64,000 bases of DNA from Halomonas lysinitropha (GTDB lineage Bacteria > Pseudomonadota > Gammaproteobacteria > Pseudomonadales > Halomonadaceae): positions 35,725 through 99,724 of the forward strand of contig NZ_CABVOU010000038.1 in NCBI RefSeq assembly GCF_902500215.1, given 5' to 3'. Of the stretch, positions 1 to 7,978 are shown one piece after another. Both the position numbers and the translations under genes were made by a program. How positions within the stretch are numbered: position 1 is the first letter of the stretch; each line of letters begins with the position of its first letter. Under the pieces are notes generated by a model. The model ran no database searches. It was given only the letters and a program-made list of their open reading frames with translations, and was not told the origin of the DNA.

Positions 1-1
1 G

Positions 2-262
2 CGTAACGCCCAGAACCCGGATGCCGTCTACGAGCTGATCAACTGGTACTACACTCCCGAGGCGGGCGCCATGTTCGTCGAGGCCACCGGCTACAACTCG
101 ACCGCCAAGGGGGCCACCGAGCTGCTGCCCGAGGCGACGCGCAACTTCTTCACCGAGTCCTATACCGACGAGGACCTGGCCAACCTCTGGTGGTGGCCGA
201 TCCAGGAGCCCTGGTACGTGGCGCTGCGCAACGAGTACCAGGATCGCTACCTGAGTGCCTGA
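2..262 (+). CDS. Polyamine-type ABC transporter substrate-binding protein, C-terminal part
   Basis: Only the last 86 codons are present; the gene begins before the window, so the signal peptide and most of the fold are missing. The fragment resembles the C-terminus of PotD/PotF-type periplasmic binding proteins: it contains the WYYTPEAGAMF and NLWWWPIQEPWY stretches and ends at a TGA at 260-262. The following ATPase and two permeases complete a polyamine or opine uptake system, so the protein presumably delivers a cationic amine to the permease pair. The ligand cannot be told from this fragment. Family is fairly sure from context. Confidence 0.8.
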   Translation, partial: RNAQNPDAVYELINWYYTPEAGAMFVEATGYNSTAKGATELLPEATRNFFTESYTDEDLANLWWWPIQEPWYVALRNEYQDRYLSA

Positions 263-287
263 GCGTAACGCCATCGACGAGGTGACC

Positions 288-1463
288 ATGGACGGTAGCG
301 TCCGGCTTGACGAGGTGGTGATGCGCTTCGGCGACTTCACCGCCATCGAGAAAACGACGCTCGAGATCGGGTCGGGGGAGTTCTTCAGCTTTCTTGGCCC
401 CTCGGGTTGCGGCAAGACCACCCTGCTCAACATGATCAGTGGCTTCCTGACGCCTACCGAGGGCAGGGTGTGGATCGGTGATGAGGCCATGGGAAAGGTC
501 TCGGTCAATCGACGACCCACGGCGATGATCTTCCAGAACCTGGCCCTCTTCCCGCTGATGACGGTCTTCGAGAACATCGAGTTCGGGCTGGAGGTGCGCG
601 GGGTCGACAAGCGCACCCGTCGCGAGGCGTCCGAGAAATTGCTGGCGTTGGTGGCTCTGGAAGGCAGTGGGCCGAAGCAGATCGGCGAGCTTTCCGGCGG
701 TCAGAAGCAGCGGGTGGCCATCGCCCGGGCCCTGGCGGTGGAACCACGCGTGCTGCTGCTCGACGAGCCGCTCTCGGCGCTCGACCTCAAGCTGCGTCAG
801 CACATGCGCGCCGAGCTCAAGGCGATCCAGCGCAAGACCGGCATCACCTTCATCTACATCACCCACGATCAGGGCGAGGCATTGACCATGTCCGATCGGG
901 TGGCGGTGATGTCGGCGGGGCGCATCCAGCAGGTGGCCGATCCCATGACGCTCTACCGCTCACCGGCCACCGGCTTCGTGGCGGCCTTCGTCGGCGAGAA
1001 CAACCGTCTCGAGACGAGGGTGATCGAACGCGAGGGCCAGAGGGTCAGGCTCGACGCCGGCAACCTGGGGGAACTGGCCGGCATGGCCGGCGAGACGGTG
1101 ATCCTGGGCAATGGCGATCGGGCGGCGCTCTTCCTGCGCCCGGAACACCTGAAGCCGATCGGGGAAGGGGACGCCGGCCCCCGGCTTTCGGCGACCATCG
1201 AGGCGGTGCACTTCGAGGGCGCCTGGGTCATGCTGGAAACGCGGCTCGAGGCCTCCGGGGAGAAGCTGCGGGTACAGCTGGGCCACGAGGTGTCACGGCA
1301 GTACGCGGATTCCCTCGATATCGGCCAGCGCATGACCTTCGGCTATGACCCGGCCGATGCCGTGGTGCTACCCGATGACGGCAGCCCCGTGCTCGACGAG
1401 GATACCGGCGAGATGGTGGAAACCGAGCAGCGCGCCATGCCCGACGGTGGGTCCCATGCTTAG
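288..1463 (+). CDS. Polyamine-type ABC transporter ATP-binding protein (PotA-like)
   Basis: Cytoplasmic ATPase of a PotABCD-type importer, 391 residues. Visible motifs are the Walker A GPSGCGKTT (about residues 37-45), the signature LSGGQKQRVAIARAL, the Walker B VLLLDEPLSALD and the switch ITHDQGEALTMSDR. A C-terminal TOBE-like region follows from about residue 240, the normal length for this family. I prefer ATG 288 because GAGGTGACC lies directly before it; an in-frame GTG at 255 that overlaps the stop of the binding-protein gene is the alternative and would add 11 residues. The 3' end overlaps the start of the first permease by 8 bp, indicating an operon. Confidence 0.93.
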   Translation: MDGSVRLDEVVMRFGDFTAIEKTTLEIGSGEFFSFLGPSGCGKTTLLNMISGFLTPTEGRVWIGDEAMGKVSVNRRPTAMIFQNLALFPLMTVFENIEFGLEVRGVDKRTRREASEKLLALVALEGSGPKQIGELSGGQKQRVAIARALAVEPRVLLLDEPLSALDLKLRQHMRAELKAIQRKTGITFIYITHDQGEALTMSDRVAVMSAGRIQQVADPMTLYRSPATGFVAAFVGENNRLETRVIEREGQRVRLDAGNLGELAGMAGETVILGNGDRAALFLRPEHLKPIGEGDAGPRLSATIEAVHFEGAWVMLETRLEASGEKLRVQLGHEVSRQYADSLDIGQRMTFGYDPADAVVLPDDGSPVLDEDTGEMVETEQRAMPDGGSHA

Positions 1464-2343
1464 GCAGCTGCAGGCGCGTTTCGGCGGCCCGCTGGCCATG
1501 GCCATCCTGGGCCTGCTGGGCATCTGGCTGATCCTGTTGGTCACCTTGCCGCAACTGCAGATGATCGACTACTCCTTTCGGCCCAACCTGCTGCCCGACC
1601 AGCGCGGTGGCCCCGAGGATGGCTGGACGCTGGGGAATTACGCCACCCTGCTCAACAACGAGATCCACCGGGTCATCTTCTTCAAGACCCTGTGGTCGAG
1701 TGTGCTGGTGACCCTGCTGACGCTGGCGGTGAGCTATCCGCTGGCCTGGTACCTGGCCAAGGTAGCCACGCCGCGACAGGCGGCGCTTTGCATACTGCTG
1801 CTGATCATTCCCTTCTGGATCAACGAGATCCTGCGCACCTACGCCTGGTTCATCATCCTGGCCTTCCGTGGCCCCCTCAACGAGGTGCTGATGATGCTGG
1901 GGTTGATCGAGCGGCCGATCCGCTTCCTCAGCGGCGACGCCGGGGTGATGGTGGGCATGGTCTACGCCTATATCCTCTTCATGGTCTTCCCGGTCTATAA
2001 CGCCATCGAGAGCCTGGACGACAACCAGGTACGTGCGGCCCGGGACCTGGGCGCGGGTACGATCCGAACCCATCGACGCATCGTCATTCCCCACGCCAAG
2101 CCCGGCATCGCCACCGGCTGCATCATGACCTTCATGCTGGCCGCAGGCAGCTATGCAGTACCCGCGCTGCTCGGCTCGCCGGGCAGCCGCTGGTTCACCC
2201 AGATCATCTACAACTGGTTCTTCGAGGGCGGCAACTGGAACCAGGGCGCCGCCTACGCCTTCCTGCTGCTGGTGCTGTGCATCGGCTTCATGTCGCTGGT
2301 CATGAGGTTCTTCAAGGTGGGCCTGGGGGATATCGCCAAATGA
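1456..2343 (+). CDS. ABC transporter permease, PotB-type
   Basis: Inner-membrane permease of 295 residues with about six hydrophobic segments, the first at residues 13-33. The cytoplasmic loop that docks onto the ATPase is visible as RAARDLGAGTIRTHRRIVIPHAKPGI, in which EAA-like residues are followed by the conserved G. The ATG at 1456 lies inside the end of the ATPase gene and is preceded by GGTGGG. It forms the translocation pore together with the next gene. PotB/PotH/YdcU families cannot be separated from sequence reading alone, so the substrate (spermidine, putrescine or another amine) is open. Confidence 0.92.
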   Translation: MLRQLQARFGGPLAMAILGLLGIWLILLVTLPQLQMIDYSFRPNLLPDQRGGPEDGWTLGNYATLLNNEIHRVIFFKTLWSSVLVTLLTLAVSYPLAWYLAKVATPRQAALCILLLIIPFWINEILRTYAWFIILAFRGPLNEVLMMLGLIERPIRFLSGDAGVMVGMVYAYILFMVFPVYNAIESLDDNQVRAARDLGAGTIRTHRRIVIPHAKPGIATGCIMTFMLAAGSYAVPALLGSPGSRWFTQIIYNWFFEGGNWNQGAAYAFLLLVLCIGFMSLVMRFFKVGLGDIAK

Positions 2344-2356
2344 CGGGAGGCCGGGC

Positions 2357-3163
2357 GTGAGCTCACAGCGACTGATGGCCCTGGGCCTGCGTTTCTATGT
2401 GGTGGTGTTCTTTGCCTACCTCTTCCTGCCGCTGCTGGTGATGGCCGCGGCCACCTTCAACGACAGCCGTTTTCCCACCGTGACCCCCTGGGATGGCACC
2501 ACCCTGAAGTGGTTCGGCGAACTCGCCGCCGACGGCGGCATGTGGCAGGCGCTGGGCAACAGCGCCATCGTCGCCGTCGGCGTGCTCTGCCTGGCCGTGC
2601 CCATCGGCATCGCCACGGCGCTCTTCCTCAATACCGTCTCCGGCCGTGCCAAGCCGTTCATCTATGCGTTGATCCTCTCGCCGCTGCTCACGCCCGGGGT
2701 GATCATCGGTATCTCGACGCTGATCTTCTGGCGCCAACTCGGCGTCGGCGGGGGGATTTTCCTCACCGTGCTCGGTCAGTCCACCTTCATCGCCGCCTAC
2801 GTGATGCTGATGGTCACCGCACGGCTGCAGCGCTTCGACCGCACCATGGAACGCGCCGCCCTGGACCTGGGCGCCAGCCAGTGGCAGATGTTCCGGCGCA
2901 TCCTGCTGCCCTATCTCAAGCCGGCCATCTACTCGGCGGCGGTGATCGCCTTCCTGCAATCCTTCGAGAACTACAACACCTCGCTGTTCGTGGTGGGCTA
3001 CGACACCACCCTGACGGTCTATATCGCCTCCAAGGTACGTACCGGCCTGACCCCGGCGGTCAATGCCCTGGGGCTGATCCTGATCCTCGTCACGGTGGTG
3101 CTGGCCGTGGCCTACGAGGTCAAGCGGCGCCGGGAAACGGCGCGGAGCGTGAAGGGCGTCTAA
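2357..3163 (+). CDS. ABC transporter permease, PotC-type
   Basis: Second inner-membrane permease, 268 residues, starting at GTG 2357 with GGGAGG seven bases upstream. It has six hydrophobic segments and the ATPase-contact loop RAALDLGASQWQMFRRILLP, typical of PotC/PotI. It sits 13 bp after the first permease and completes the binding protein-ATPase-permease-permease order of a polyamine-type importer. The C-terminus is basic (VKRRRETARSVKGV) and probably cytoplasmic. No stem-loop separates it from the cation efflux gene that follows 38 bp later, so read-through is possible. Confidence 0.92.
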   Translation: MSSQRLMALGLRFYVVVFFAYLFLPLLVMAAATFNDSRFPTVTPWDGTTLKWFGELAADGGMWQALGNSAIVAVGVLCLAVPIGIATALFLNTVSGRAKPFIYALILSPLLTPGVIIGISTLIFWRQLGVGGGIFLTVLGQSTFIAAYVMLMVTARLQRFDRTMERAALDLGASQWQMFRRILLPYLKPAIYSAAVIAFLQSFENYNTSLFVVGYDTTLTVYIASKVRTGLTPAVNALGLILILVTVVLAVAYEVKRRRETARSVKGV

Positions 3164-3201
3164 CGGCTGCGCTATGCTGGGAGCCTTCCACGGGAGGGTT
3201 C

Positions 3202-4116
3202 ATGGCGCACGATCACTCGCATCACCACACCGGAGACGACAGCCGGAGCAGGCTGTTATGGGCCATCCTGCTCACCGGCGGCTTCATGGTCGCCGAGGTT
3301 GTCGGTGGCATCCTATCCGGCTCGCTGGCACTGCTGGCCGACGCCGGCCACATGCTCACCGACACCGCCGCCCTGGGATTGGCCTGGTTCGCCGCCTGGA
3401 TCAGTCGACGGCCGCCCGATGAGAAGCGCAGCTACGGCTACCACCGGGTGCAGACGCTCGCCGCCTTCGTCAACGGCGTGACGCTCATCGCTATCGTGGT
3501 GTGGATCGCCATCGAGGCCATTCGCCGCTTCCTGTCACCGGTGGCGGTGATGGGCCTCCCCATGCTGACCATCGCCGTGCTGGGGCTGGTGATCAACATC
3601 GTGGTGTTCGCGATCCTCCACGGCGGCGACCGCGACAACCTCAATATCCGCGGGGCCGCCCTGCATGTGCTGGGCGATCTGCTGGGCTCGGTGGCGGCCA
3701 TCATCGCCGCCCTGGTGATACTGACTACCGGCTGGACACCCATCGACCCGCTGCTCTCGCTGCTGGTGGCGGCGCTGATCCTGAGGAGCGCCTGGAAGCT
3801 GACCCGGGAGTCCGGCCATATCCTGCTGGAGGGCGCCCCGGACGGTCTGGACGCGGCGACGCTGCGCTGCGAGATTCCCGAGCAGCTCGAGGCGGTCTGC
3901 AACGTGCATCACGTGCATGTCTGGTCAGTGACGCCGGGTCGCCATCTGGTGTCGCTGCATGCGGCCATCGACGAGGGCGAGGATCGCGAGGCCGCGCTGC
4001 TGGCGATTCGCACCCTGCTGGCGGAGCGCTATGGCCTGGATCACGCCACCATCCAGCTTGAGAGTCAGCATCAGTGTCCCGACGAGCCCGAATCGGGCGC
4101 GTTTCGCCGAGGCTGA
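3202..4116 (+). CDS. Cation diffusion facilitator transporter (ZitB/CzcD-like)
   Basis: Proton-coupled efflux of Zn2+ or related divalent cations across the inner membrane; 304 residues. The N-terminus is histidine-rich (HDHSHHHTGDD). Six membrane segments follow, with the two metal-site motifs DAGHMLTD in TM2 and HVLGDLLGS in TM5 (HxxxD in each). The cytoplasmic C-terminal ferredoxin-like domain starts near residue 205 and carries HHVHVWSVTPG. The HxxxD/HxxxD pairing is the pattern seen in zinc/cadmium members rather than Mn or Fe members. Start chosen at ATG 3202 behind GGGAGG. It converges on the kinase gene with only 15 bp between stops. Confidence 0.92.
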   Translation: MAHDHSHHHTGDDSRSRLLWAILLTGGFMVAEVVGGILSGSLALLADAGHMLTDTAALGLAWFAAWISRRPPDEKRSYGYHRVQTLAAFVNGVTLIAIVVWIAIEAIRRFLSPVAVMGLPMLTIAVLGLVINIVVFAILHGGDRDNLNIRGAALHVLGDLLGSVAAIIAALVILTTGWTPIDPLLSLLVAALILRSAWKLTRESGHILLEGAPDGLDAATLRCEIPEQLEAVCNVHHVHVWSVTPGRHLVSLHAAIDEGEDREAALLAIRTLLAERYGLDHATIQLESQHQCPDEPESGAFRRG

Positions 4117-4131
4117 TTCGTACTCGGTGCG

Positions 4132-5484
4132 TCAGTCGGCGGGCTGAAAGGGGCGGCCAGGCAGCCAGATGCGCACCGCCAGGCCCCCGAGCCGCGAGCG
4201 ATCGAGCGTCAGTCGGCCGCCGTTGAGCTTCACCAGGTCGGCGACGATGGCCAGGCCCAGGCCGTTACCGGGCCGCTGCTCATCGAGGCGAGTACCGCGC
4301 GCGAGCGCGTCCCGGCGCTGCGCCTCGTCCATGCCTGGCCCGTCATCCTCGATCTCCATCCAGCTCCCCCCGGCATCGTTGCCACCGCGCAACTCAACGC
4401 GGCTCTCGGCCCAGCGCAGGGCATTGTCCAGCAGGTTGCCAACCAGCTCCTGCAGGTCCTGGGCCTCCATGCGCACTCGCATCTCGGCCGGTAAGTCGTG
4501 ACTGAGGGTGATGCCGCGTCGCTCGGCCAGGCGGCCGAGTCCCGAGAGGATGGGTGCCAGCACGTCGCTGGCGACGACCCGGGGGGCCAGGGTGGCATCC
4601 CCGGCTGCCGACGCTCTGGCCAGGTGATGGCGCACCGCCTCATCGATGCGAGTCAGTTCGTCGCGGAGCCTTGTGCGTCGCGGCTCATCGACCCCGTCGG
4701 CCAGGGTAGTCAGCACGCTTAGCGGGGTCTTCAGTGCATGGGCCAGGTTGCCTGCGGTGTGACGCGCGTGCCTCATCAGTCGTCGATCGCGATCCAGTAC
4801 CCCGTTCATGGCCCGAGCCAGGCGTGCGAGCTCAGGAGAGAGGCGGGTATCGAGACGTTCGGCATCGCCGTTCTCCACCTGCTGCAGGTCGGCCTGTATC
4901 CGTCGCAGCGGGGCGAGACCCCAGCGAATCTGCAAGGCCAGGGTGACCAGCAGCAGCAGGCCCAGGACGACCAGGAAGAGCGTAACCAGTCGGGTAAAGC
5001 GAGCGAGCGTCGCGTCCAGCGTCTTGCGAGAGATCGCCACGCTGACGTGCAGGGGGCCGTCCAGCGCCGTCAGGCGGATATCGCGTTCGATGACGCGCAG
5101 TGGCGTCCCGCGCGGGCCTGTCAGGTCGCGGATGATCACGTCGCGATGGGAGCGGACCGGCAGGCGCTGGTCCCACAGCGAACGAGAGGTCAGCACTCGC
5201 TCGGCGCCATCGCTGATCTGCCAGTACCAGCCGGACAGGACCTGCTCGAAGCGCGGATCGCCCAGGGAGCGTTCATGCACCAGGCGCTGCTGTGTCGGCT
5301 CCCAGGCGAGGCCCGCGACGACCACGTTGAGCAGCGCCTCCAGGCGTTCATCGAAGGCGTCCGTCGCTGTCGTGCGGAAGTAGTGGGAGAGTCCCGTACC
5401 GGCCAGCGGCAGGGCAACGGCGAGGGTCAGCAGAGACGCCAGCAGCAGGCGATTGGCCAGCGACAGCTCCCGCAGTCGGCTCAT
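4132..5484 (-). CDS. Two-component sensor histidine kinase, PhoQ/QseC-like
   Basis: Membrane sensor kinase of 450 residues. TM1 is at about residues 12-32, a periplasmic sensor region spans roughly 33-165, TM2 is at about 166-188, and a HAMP segment follows. The H-box reads NLAHALKTPLSVL, the wording typical of PhoQ-type kinases. ATPase motifs are NLLDNALRWA (N box), EDDGPGMDE (G1) and GNGLGLAIVADL (G2). It overlaps the regulator gene upstream by 4 bp (ATGA), so the two are co-translated. The signal is unknown; linkage to PepSY proteins and a cation effluxer suggests envelope or cation stress, which is inference. Confidence 0.9.
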   Translation of the reverse strand: MSRLRELSLANRLLLASLLTLAVALPLAGTGLSHYFRTTATDAFDERLEALLNVVVAGLAWEPTQQRLVHERSLGDPRFEQVLSGWYWQISDGAERVLTSRSLWDQRLPVRSHRDVIIRDLTGPRGTPLRVIERDIRLTALDGPLHVSVAISRKTLDATLARFTRLVTLFLVVLGLLLLVTLALQIRWGLAPLRRIQADLQQVENGDAERLDTRLSPELARLARAMNGVLDRDRRLMRHARHTAGNLAHALKTPLSVLTTLADGVDEPRRTRLRDELTRIDEAVRHHLARASAAGDATLAPRVVASDVLAPILSGLGRLAERRGITLSHDLPAEMRVRMEAQDLQELVGNLLDNALRWAESRVELRGGNDAGGSWMEIEDDGPGMDEAQRRDALARGTRLDEQRPGNGLGLAIVADLVKLNGGRLTLDRSRLGGLAVRIWLPGRPFQPAD

Positions 5485-6152
5485 GGCGTCTCGTCGACTT
5501 CGGCCAGGCGATACCCTTGACCGCGATGGGTCTGGATGCGCGCGGCGCCCAGTTTGCGACGCAGCCGACTGATCTGGACATCGATGACGTTGGAATCCGG
5601 CTCGTGATCGCGATCATAGACGTGCTCGGCAAGCTCGCTGCGGGTCACCACACGAGGCGCGGCATGGGCCAGGTAGGCCAGCAGGCGCGACTCCTGGGCG
5701 GTCAGGCTTACCGGGCGGCCGGCCAGGGTGACGCTGCCGGCGTGGGTGTCGAAGTCGAGGTCGCCAATCCGCAGCACGGGATGGGCATGGCCGTGGCTGC
5801 GCCGCACCAGGGCGCGCAGCCGGAACAGGACCTCGGCGGTCTCGAAGGGCTTGGTGACGTAGTCATCGGCTCCCGCCGAGAAGCCGGCGGCCTTGTCGGC
5901 CCAGCGAGTGCGGGCGGTGAGCACCAGCACCGGCGTGTCGATGGCGTCATCACGCCACTGGGCCAGCCAGCGGCTGCCATCGCCATCGGGCAGGCCCAGG
6001 TCGAGGATCACCGCGTCGTAGGCCTCGGTGCGCACCAGGAAATCCGCCTCGCCGCCGGTGGCGGCGGTCTCCAGCAGCACGCCGGCATCACCCAGGGCTT
6101 CGCGCAGCGCCTCGGCCAGCGCCTGGTCATCCTCTACCAGCAACACCTTCAT
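5481..6152 (-). CDS. OmpR-family response regulator (QseB/PmrA/PhoP-like)
   Basis: DNA-binding regulator of 223 residues. The receiver domain has the acidic pair ED at 8-9, the phosphorylation site Asp51 in VILDLGLPDG, and a conserved Lys near residue 101 (VTKPFE). The winged-helix output domain follows, with NVIDVQISRLRRKLG and the C-terminal RGQGYRL. It is the cognate regulator of the kinase encoded directly after it (4-bp overlap) and itself overlaps the PepSY gene upstream by 4 bp. A CATGAA-N5-CATGAA direct repeat upstream of the operon has the spacing used by PmrA/QseB-type regulators and is the likely autoregulatory target. Confidence 0.93.
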   Translation of the reverse strand: MKVLLVEDDQALAEALREALGDAGVLLETAATGGEADFLVRTEAYDAVILDLGLPDGDGSRWLAQWRDDAIDTPVLVLTARTRWADKAAGFSAGADDYVTKPFETAEVLFRLRALVRRSHGHAHPVLRIGDLDFDTHAGSVTLAGRPVSLTAQESRLLAYLAHAAPRVVTRSELAEHVYDRDHEPDSNVIDVQISRLRRKLGAARIQTHRGQGYRLAEVDETP

Positions 6153-6496
6153 TTCCCACGCCTCATGCCGTTGATGTTCACGCCCTCCATGCCGATCAGC
6201 TCGCCGTTGGTGGCATCGAACTCGAACTCCACCACCTGGCCCTGAGGGCCAAGCATCTCGACCTCATAGCGCATCCAGCCCTCGTCACGCTCCAGTTCGA
6301 CTTCCAGTACCTGGCCCATGTAGTGGGCCTCCAGCCAGTCGAGAATGTCGGGCAGAGGCACGATTCGGCCGTCGCGAACCGCCTCGTGAAGGTCGTGCCA
6401 CCCTTCGTCTGCCGTCGCGGGGGAGACGGCCGACAGGGCGAGGAGGATGCCCAGCGTTGCCAGGCGCAGGCGGGAGAGAAAGCGTCGAGTCATCAT
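6149..6496 (-). CDS. Small exported PepSY-domain protein, first gene of the two-component operon
   Basis: Protein of about 115 residues with an N-terminal signal sequence (RLATLGILLALSAVSPATA, then cleavage before DEG) and one PepSY-like domain containing LPDILDWLEAHYMGQVLEVE and FEFDATNGELIG. PepSY proteins are small periplasmic or membrane-linked domains, some of which inhibit peptidases or sense envelope state; the exact role here is unknown. I chose the MMTRR start (6496), because the longer upstream extension has no signal-peptide character; no clear ribosome site precedes either start. Its stop overlaps the regulator start by 4 bp, so it is part of the same transcript. Confidence 0.82.
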   Translation of the reverse strand: MMTRRFLSRLRLATLGILLALSAVSPATADEGWHDLHEAVRDGRIVPLPDILDWLEAHYMGQVLEVELERDEGWMRYEVEMLGPQGQVVEFEFDATNGELIGMEGVNINGMRRGK

Positions 6497-6518
6497 GGCT
6501 GCAGGGTGCCAGGTCGAA

Positions 6519-6535
6519 CATGAATGCAGCATGAA
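6519..6535. promoter_or_regulatory. Candidate response-regulator box between divergent PepSY genes
   Basis: The sequence reads CATGAA TGCAG CATGAA, a hexamer direct repeat with a 5-bp spacer, which is the geometry of PmrA, QseB and PhoP boxes. A further copy of the longer word CATGAACGGA recurs at 6587-6596, overlapping the ribosome site of the plus-strand gene. A possible -10 (TGATAAAA, 6567-6574) would put the box just upstream of a -35 for the plus-strand PepSY gene. Binding is inferred, not shown. Confidence 0.55.
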
Positions 6536-6606
6536 CGGACCCGTCAGGTCACGGCAAGGGGCCCGGTGATAAAACGCAATGGCACCCATGAACGGAGGTA
6601 TGATCC

Positions 6607-7080
6607 ATGAAACATACGATGATCCTGGCCGCTACCCTGGCCAGCCTGATGGCCGCTGCTACCCTGGTTCACGCCGAGGAGAGCCGCCTGCCGGCGGAGC
6701 GTCTCGACGACATCCTGGCTCAGGCCAGCGCCTTCGGCTTTACCCACTTCGGCGAGATCGAGGTGAAGGACGATAACAGTGTGGAAATCGAGGGCTGGCT
6801 TGATGACGAGTGGCAGGCCGAGGTTCGGCTGTCGCTGGAGAGCGGTGAATCCCTCGAGGAGGAGCGCAAGCGTCGCGAGGGTGACGCCTGGGGCATGAGC
6901 GAGGAAGACGTTCGCCTCGCCATGGAGGCCGCGGTGGCCGAGGGCTTGGCCGAGTTCGAGGAGATCGAGGTCGACCGCGAGGGTCGTATCGAGGTCGAGG
7001 GTCGTGACACCCAGGGTCGTGAGCTCGAGATCAGGAGTCGCCAGGGCGAGCGCGACACGGGCGAAGTGGAGCTTAACTGA
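6607..7080 (+). CDS. Exported protein with two PepSY-like repeats
   Basis: Protein of 157 residues with a signal peptide (residues 1-23, cleaved after VHA). The mature part has two similar halves, LDDILAQASAFGFTHFGEIE...GWLDDEWQAEVRL and RLAMEAAVAEGLAEFEEIEV...GRDTQGRELEIRS, each matching the PepSY helix-strand-strand pattern. The mature protein is very acidic. It diverges from the PepSY-regulator-kinase operon over a 110-bp gap that contains the CATGAA repeat, so it is probably a regulon member. GGAGGTATGATCC precedes ATG 6607. Function unknown; a periplasmic sensor accessory or peptidase inhibitor is possible. Confidence 0.83.
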   Translation: MKHTMILAATLASLMAAATLVHAEESRLPAERLDDILAQASAFGFTHFGEIEVKDDNSVEIEGWLDDEWQAEVRLSLESGESLEEERKRREGDAWGMSEEDVRLAMEAAVAEGLAEFEEIEVDREGRIEVEGRDTQGRELEIRSRQGERDTGEVELN

Positions 7081-7085
7081 GACCC

Positions 7086-7156
7086 TCGCCGGGGCCTTGC
7101 CCCGGCGATTCACGACATGGAGAGGGCCCGGCGCGAAGCTATCGCGCGGGGCCCTC
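7086..7156. terminator. Two stem-loops between convergent genes
   Basis: Hairpin 1 at 7086-7108 has a 9-bp stem (TCGCCGGGG/CCCCGGCGA) just after the PepSY stop. Hairpin 2 at 7122-7156 has a 15-bp stem (GAGGGCCCGGCGCGA against its partner, one mismatch) just after the end of the minus-strand TauE gene. Neither has a long U tract, so termination strength is uncertain, but the placement fits one terminator for each convergent transcript. Confidence 0.5.
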
Positions 7157-7167
7157 GACGCATGCGG

Positions 7168-7950
7168 CTACCCCGCCGAACTGACAAGCCCCACCACGCT
7201 GACCAGGATGAGGACGCCACCGAGCACCCGGAAGTAGAGGTTCGTTTGGCTGGCGAGCATGTGCCGGTGGGCACGCTCGCCCAGCAGATGGCCGACCAGG
7301 GCGCAGGGTAGCAGCCACAGCTGGTGGATGAGCTGCAGGTCGACGCCGGCGATCACGAAGGAGACCATCTTGATCAGTACCAGGATGAACCACAGCACGA
7401 AGAGCGTATCGCGCAGCTGATGGGCCGCCACATGAGTGGCGAACACCGCAACAATCAGCGGGGCACCGATCAGCGAGGTGCCGCTGACATAGCCGCCCAG
7501 CGCCAGCAGCACCGCATCGACCCATGGGTTGCGGCTGCGAAAGGGCTTGTCGAGCACATAGCCGATCGCATAGACCATCACGATCACGAAGATGATGTTG
7601 GTCAGGACGTTGCCCGGCAGGGTCAGCAGGCCGACGACCCCGATCAGCTTGGGGATAATCATCACTTTCATCGCCCTGAGCAGATAGCCCCAGTCGATAT
7701 TGCCCTCGGTCGGCGCCTGGCCGGCGTTGTCGGCCACCAGCTGTCGGTGGCCGCGCCAGGCGATCCAGCTGGAAAAGATCAACAGCTGAATGGCGATGAT
7801 CGGCAGGAAGACCAGCGGCTCGTCGAGCACCAGCAGCAGAAACGGCAGCGACAGCACGGCGCCGCCGAAGCCCAGGCTGGTGCGCACGAAGCCGCTCCAG
7901 ACGAAGATCAGCCCGATCAGCACAAGCTGGTGGATCTCGAGGTCGGCCAT
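7168..7950 (-). CDS. TauE/SafE-family sulfite/organic anion exporter
   Basis: Integral membrane protein of 260 residues with about eight hydrophobic segments in two halves, the TauE/SafE (DUF81) architecture. The N-terminal half carries GFGGAVLSLPFLLL and the second half carries the mirror-like GGYVSGTSLIGAPLIVAVFATH. Members export sulfoacetate, sulfite or related anions, but most are uncharacterised and the substrate cannot be read from sequence. AAAGGAG lies seven bases before the ATG. It lies 28 bp downstream of the LysR gene on the same strand and could be co-transcribed with it. Confidence 0.87.
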   Translation of the reverse strand: MADLEIHQLVLIGLIFVWSGFVRTSLGFGGAVLSLPFLLLVLDEPLVFLPIIAIQLLIFSSWIAWRGHRQLVADNAGQAPTEGNIDWGYLLRAMKVMIIPKLIGVVGLLTLPGNVLTNIIFVIVMVYAIGYVLDKPFRSRNPWVDAVLLALGGYVSGTSLIGAPLIVAVFATHVAAHQLRDTLFVLWFILVLIKMVSFVIAGVDLQLIHQLWLLPCALVGHLLGERAHRHMLASQTNLYFRVLGGVLILVSVVGLVSSAG

Positions 7951-7978
7951 CAGGGCGCTCCTTTCCCGTATCTAGATG

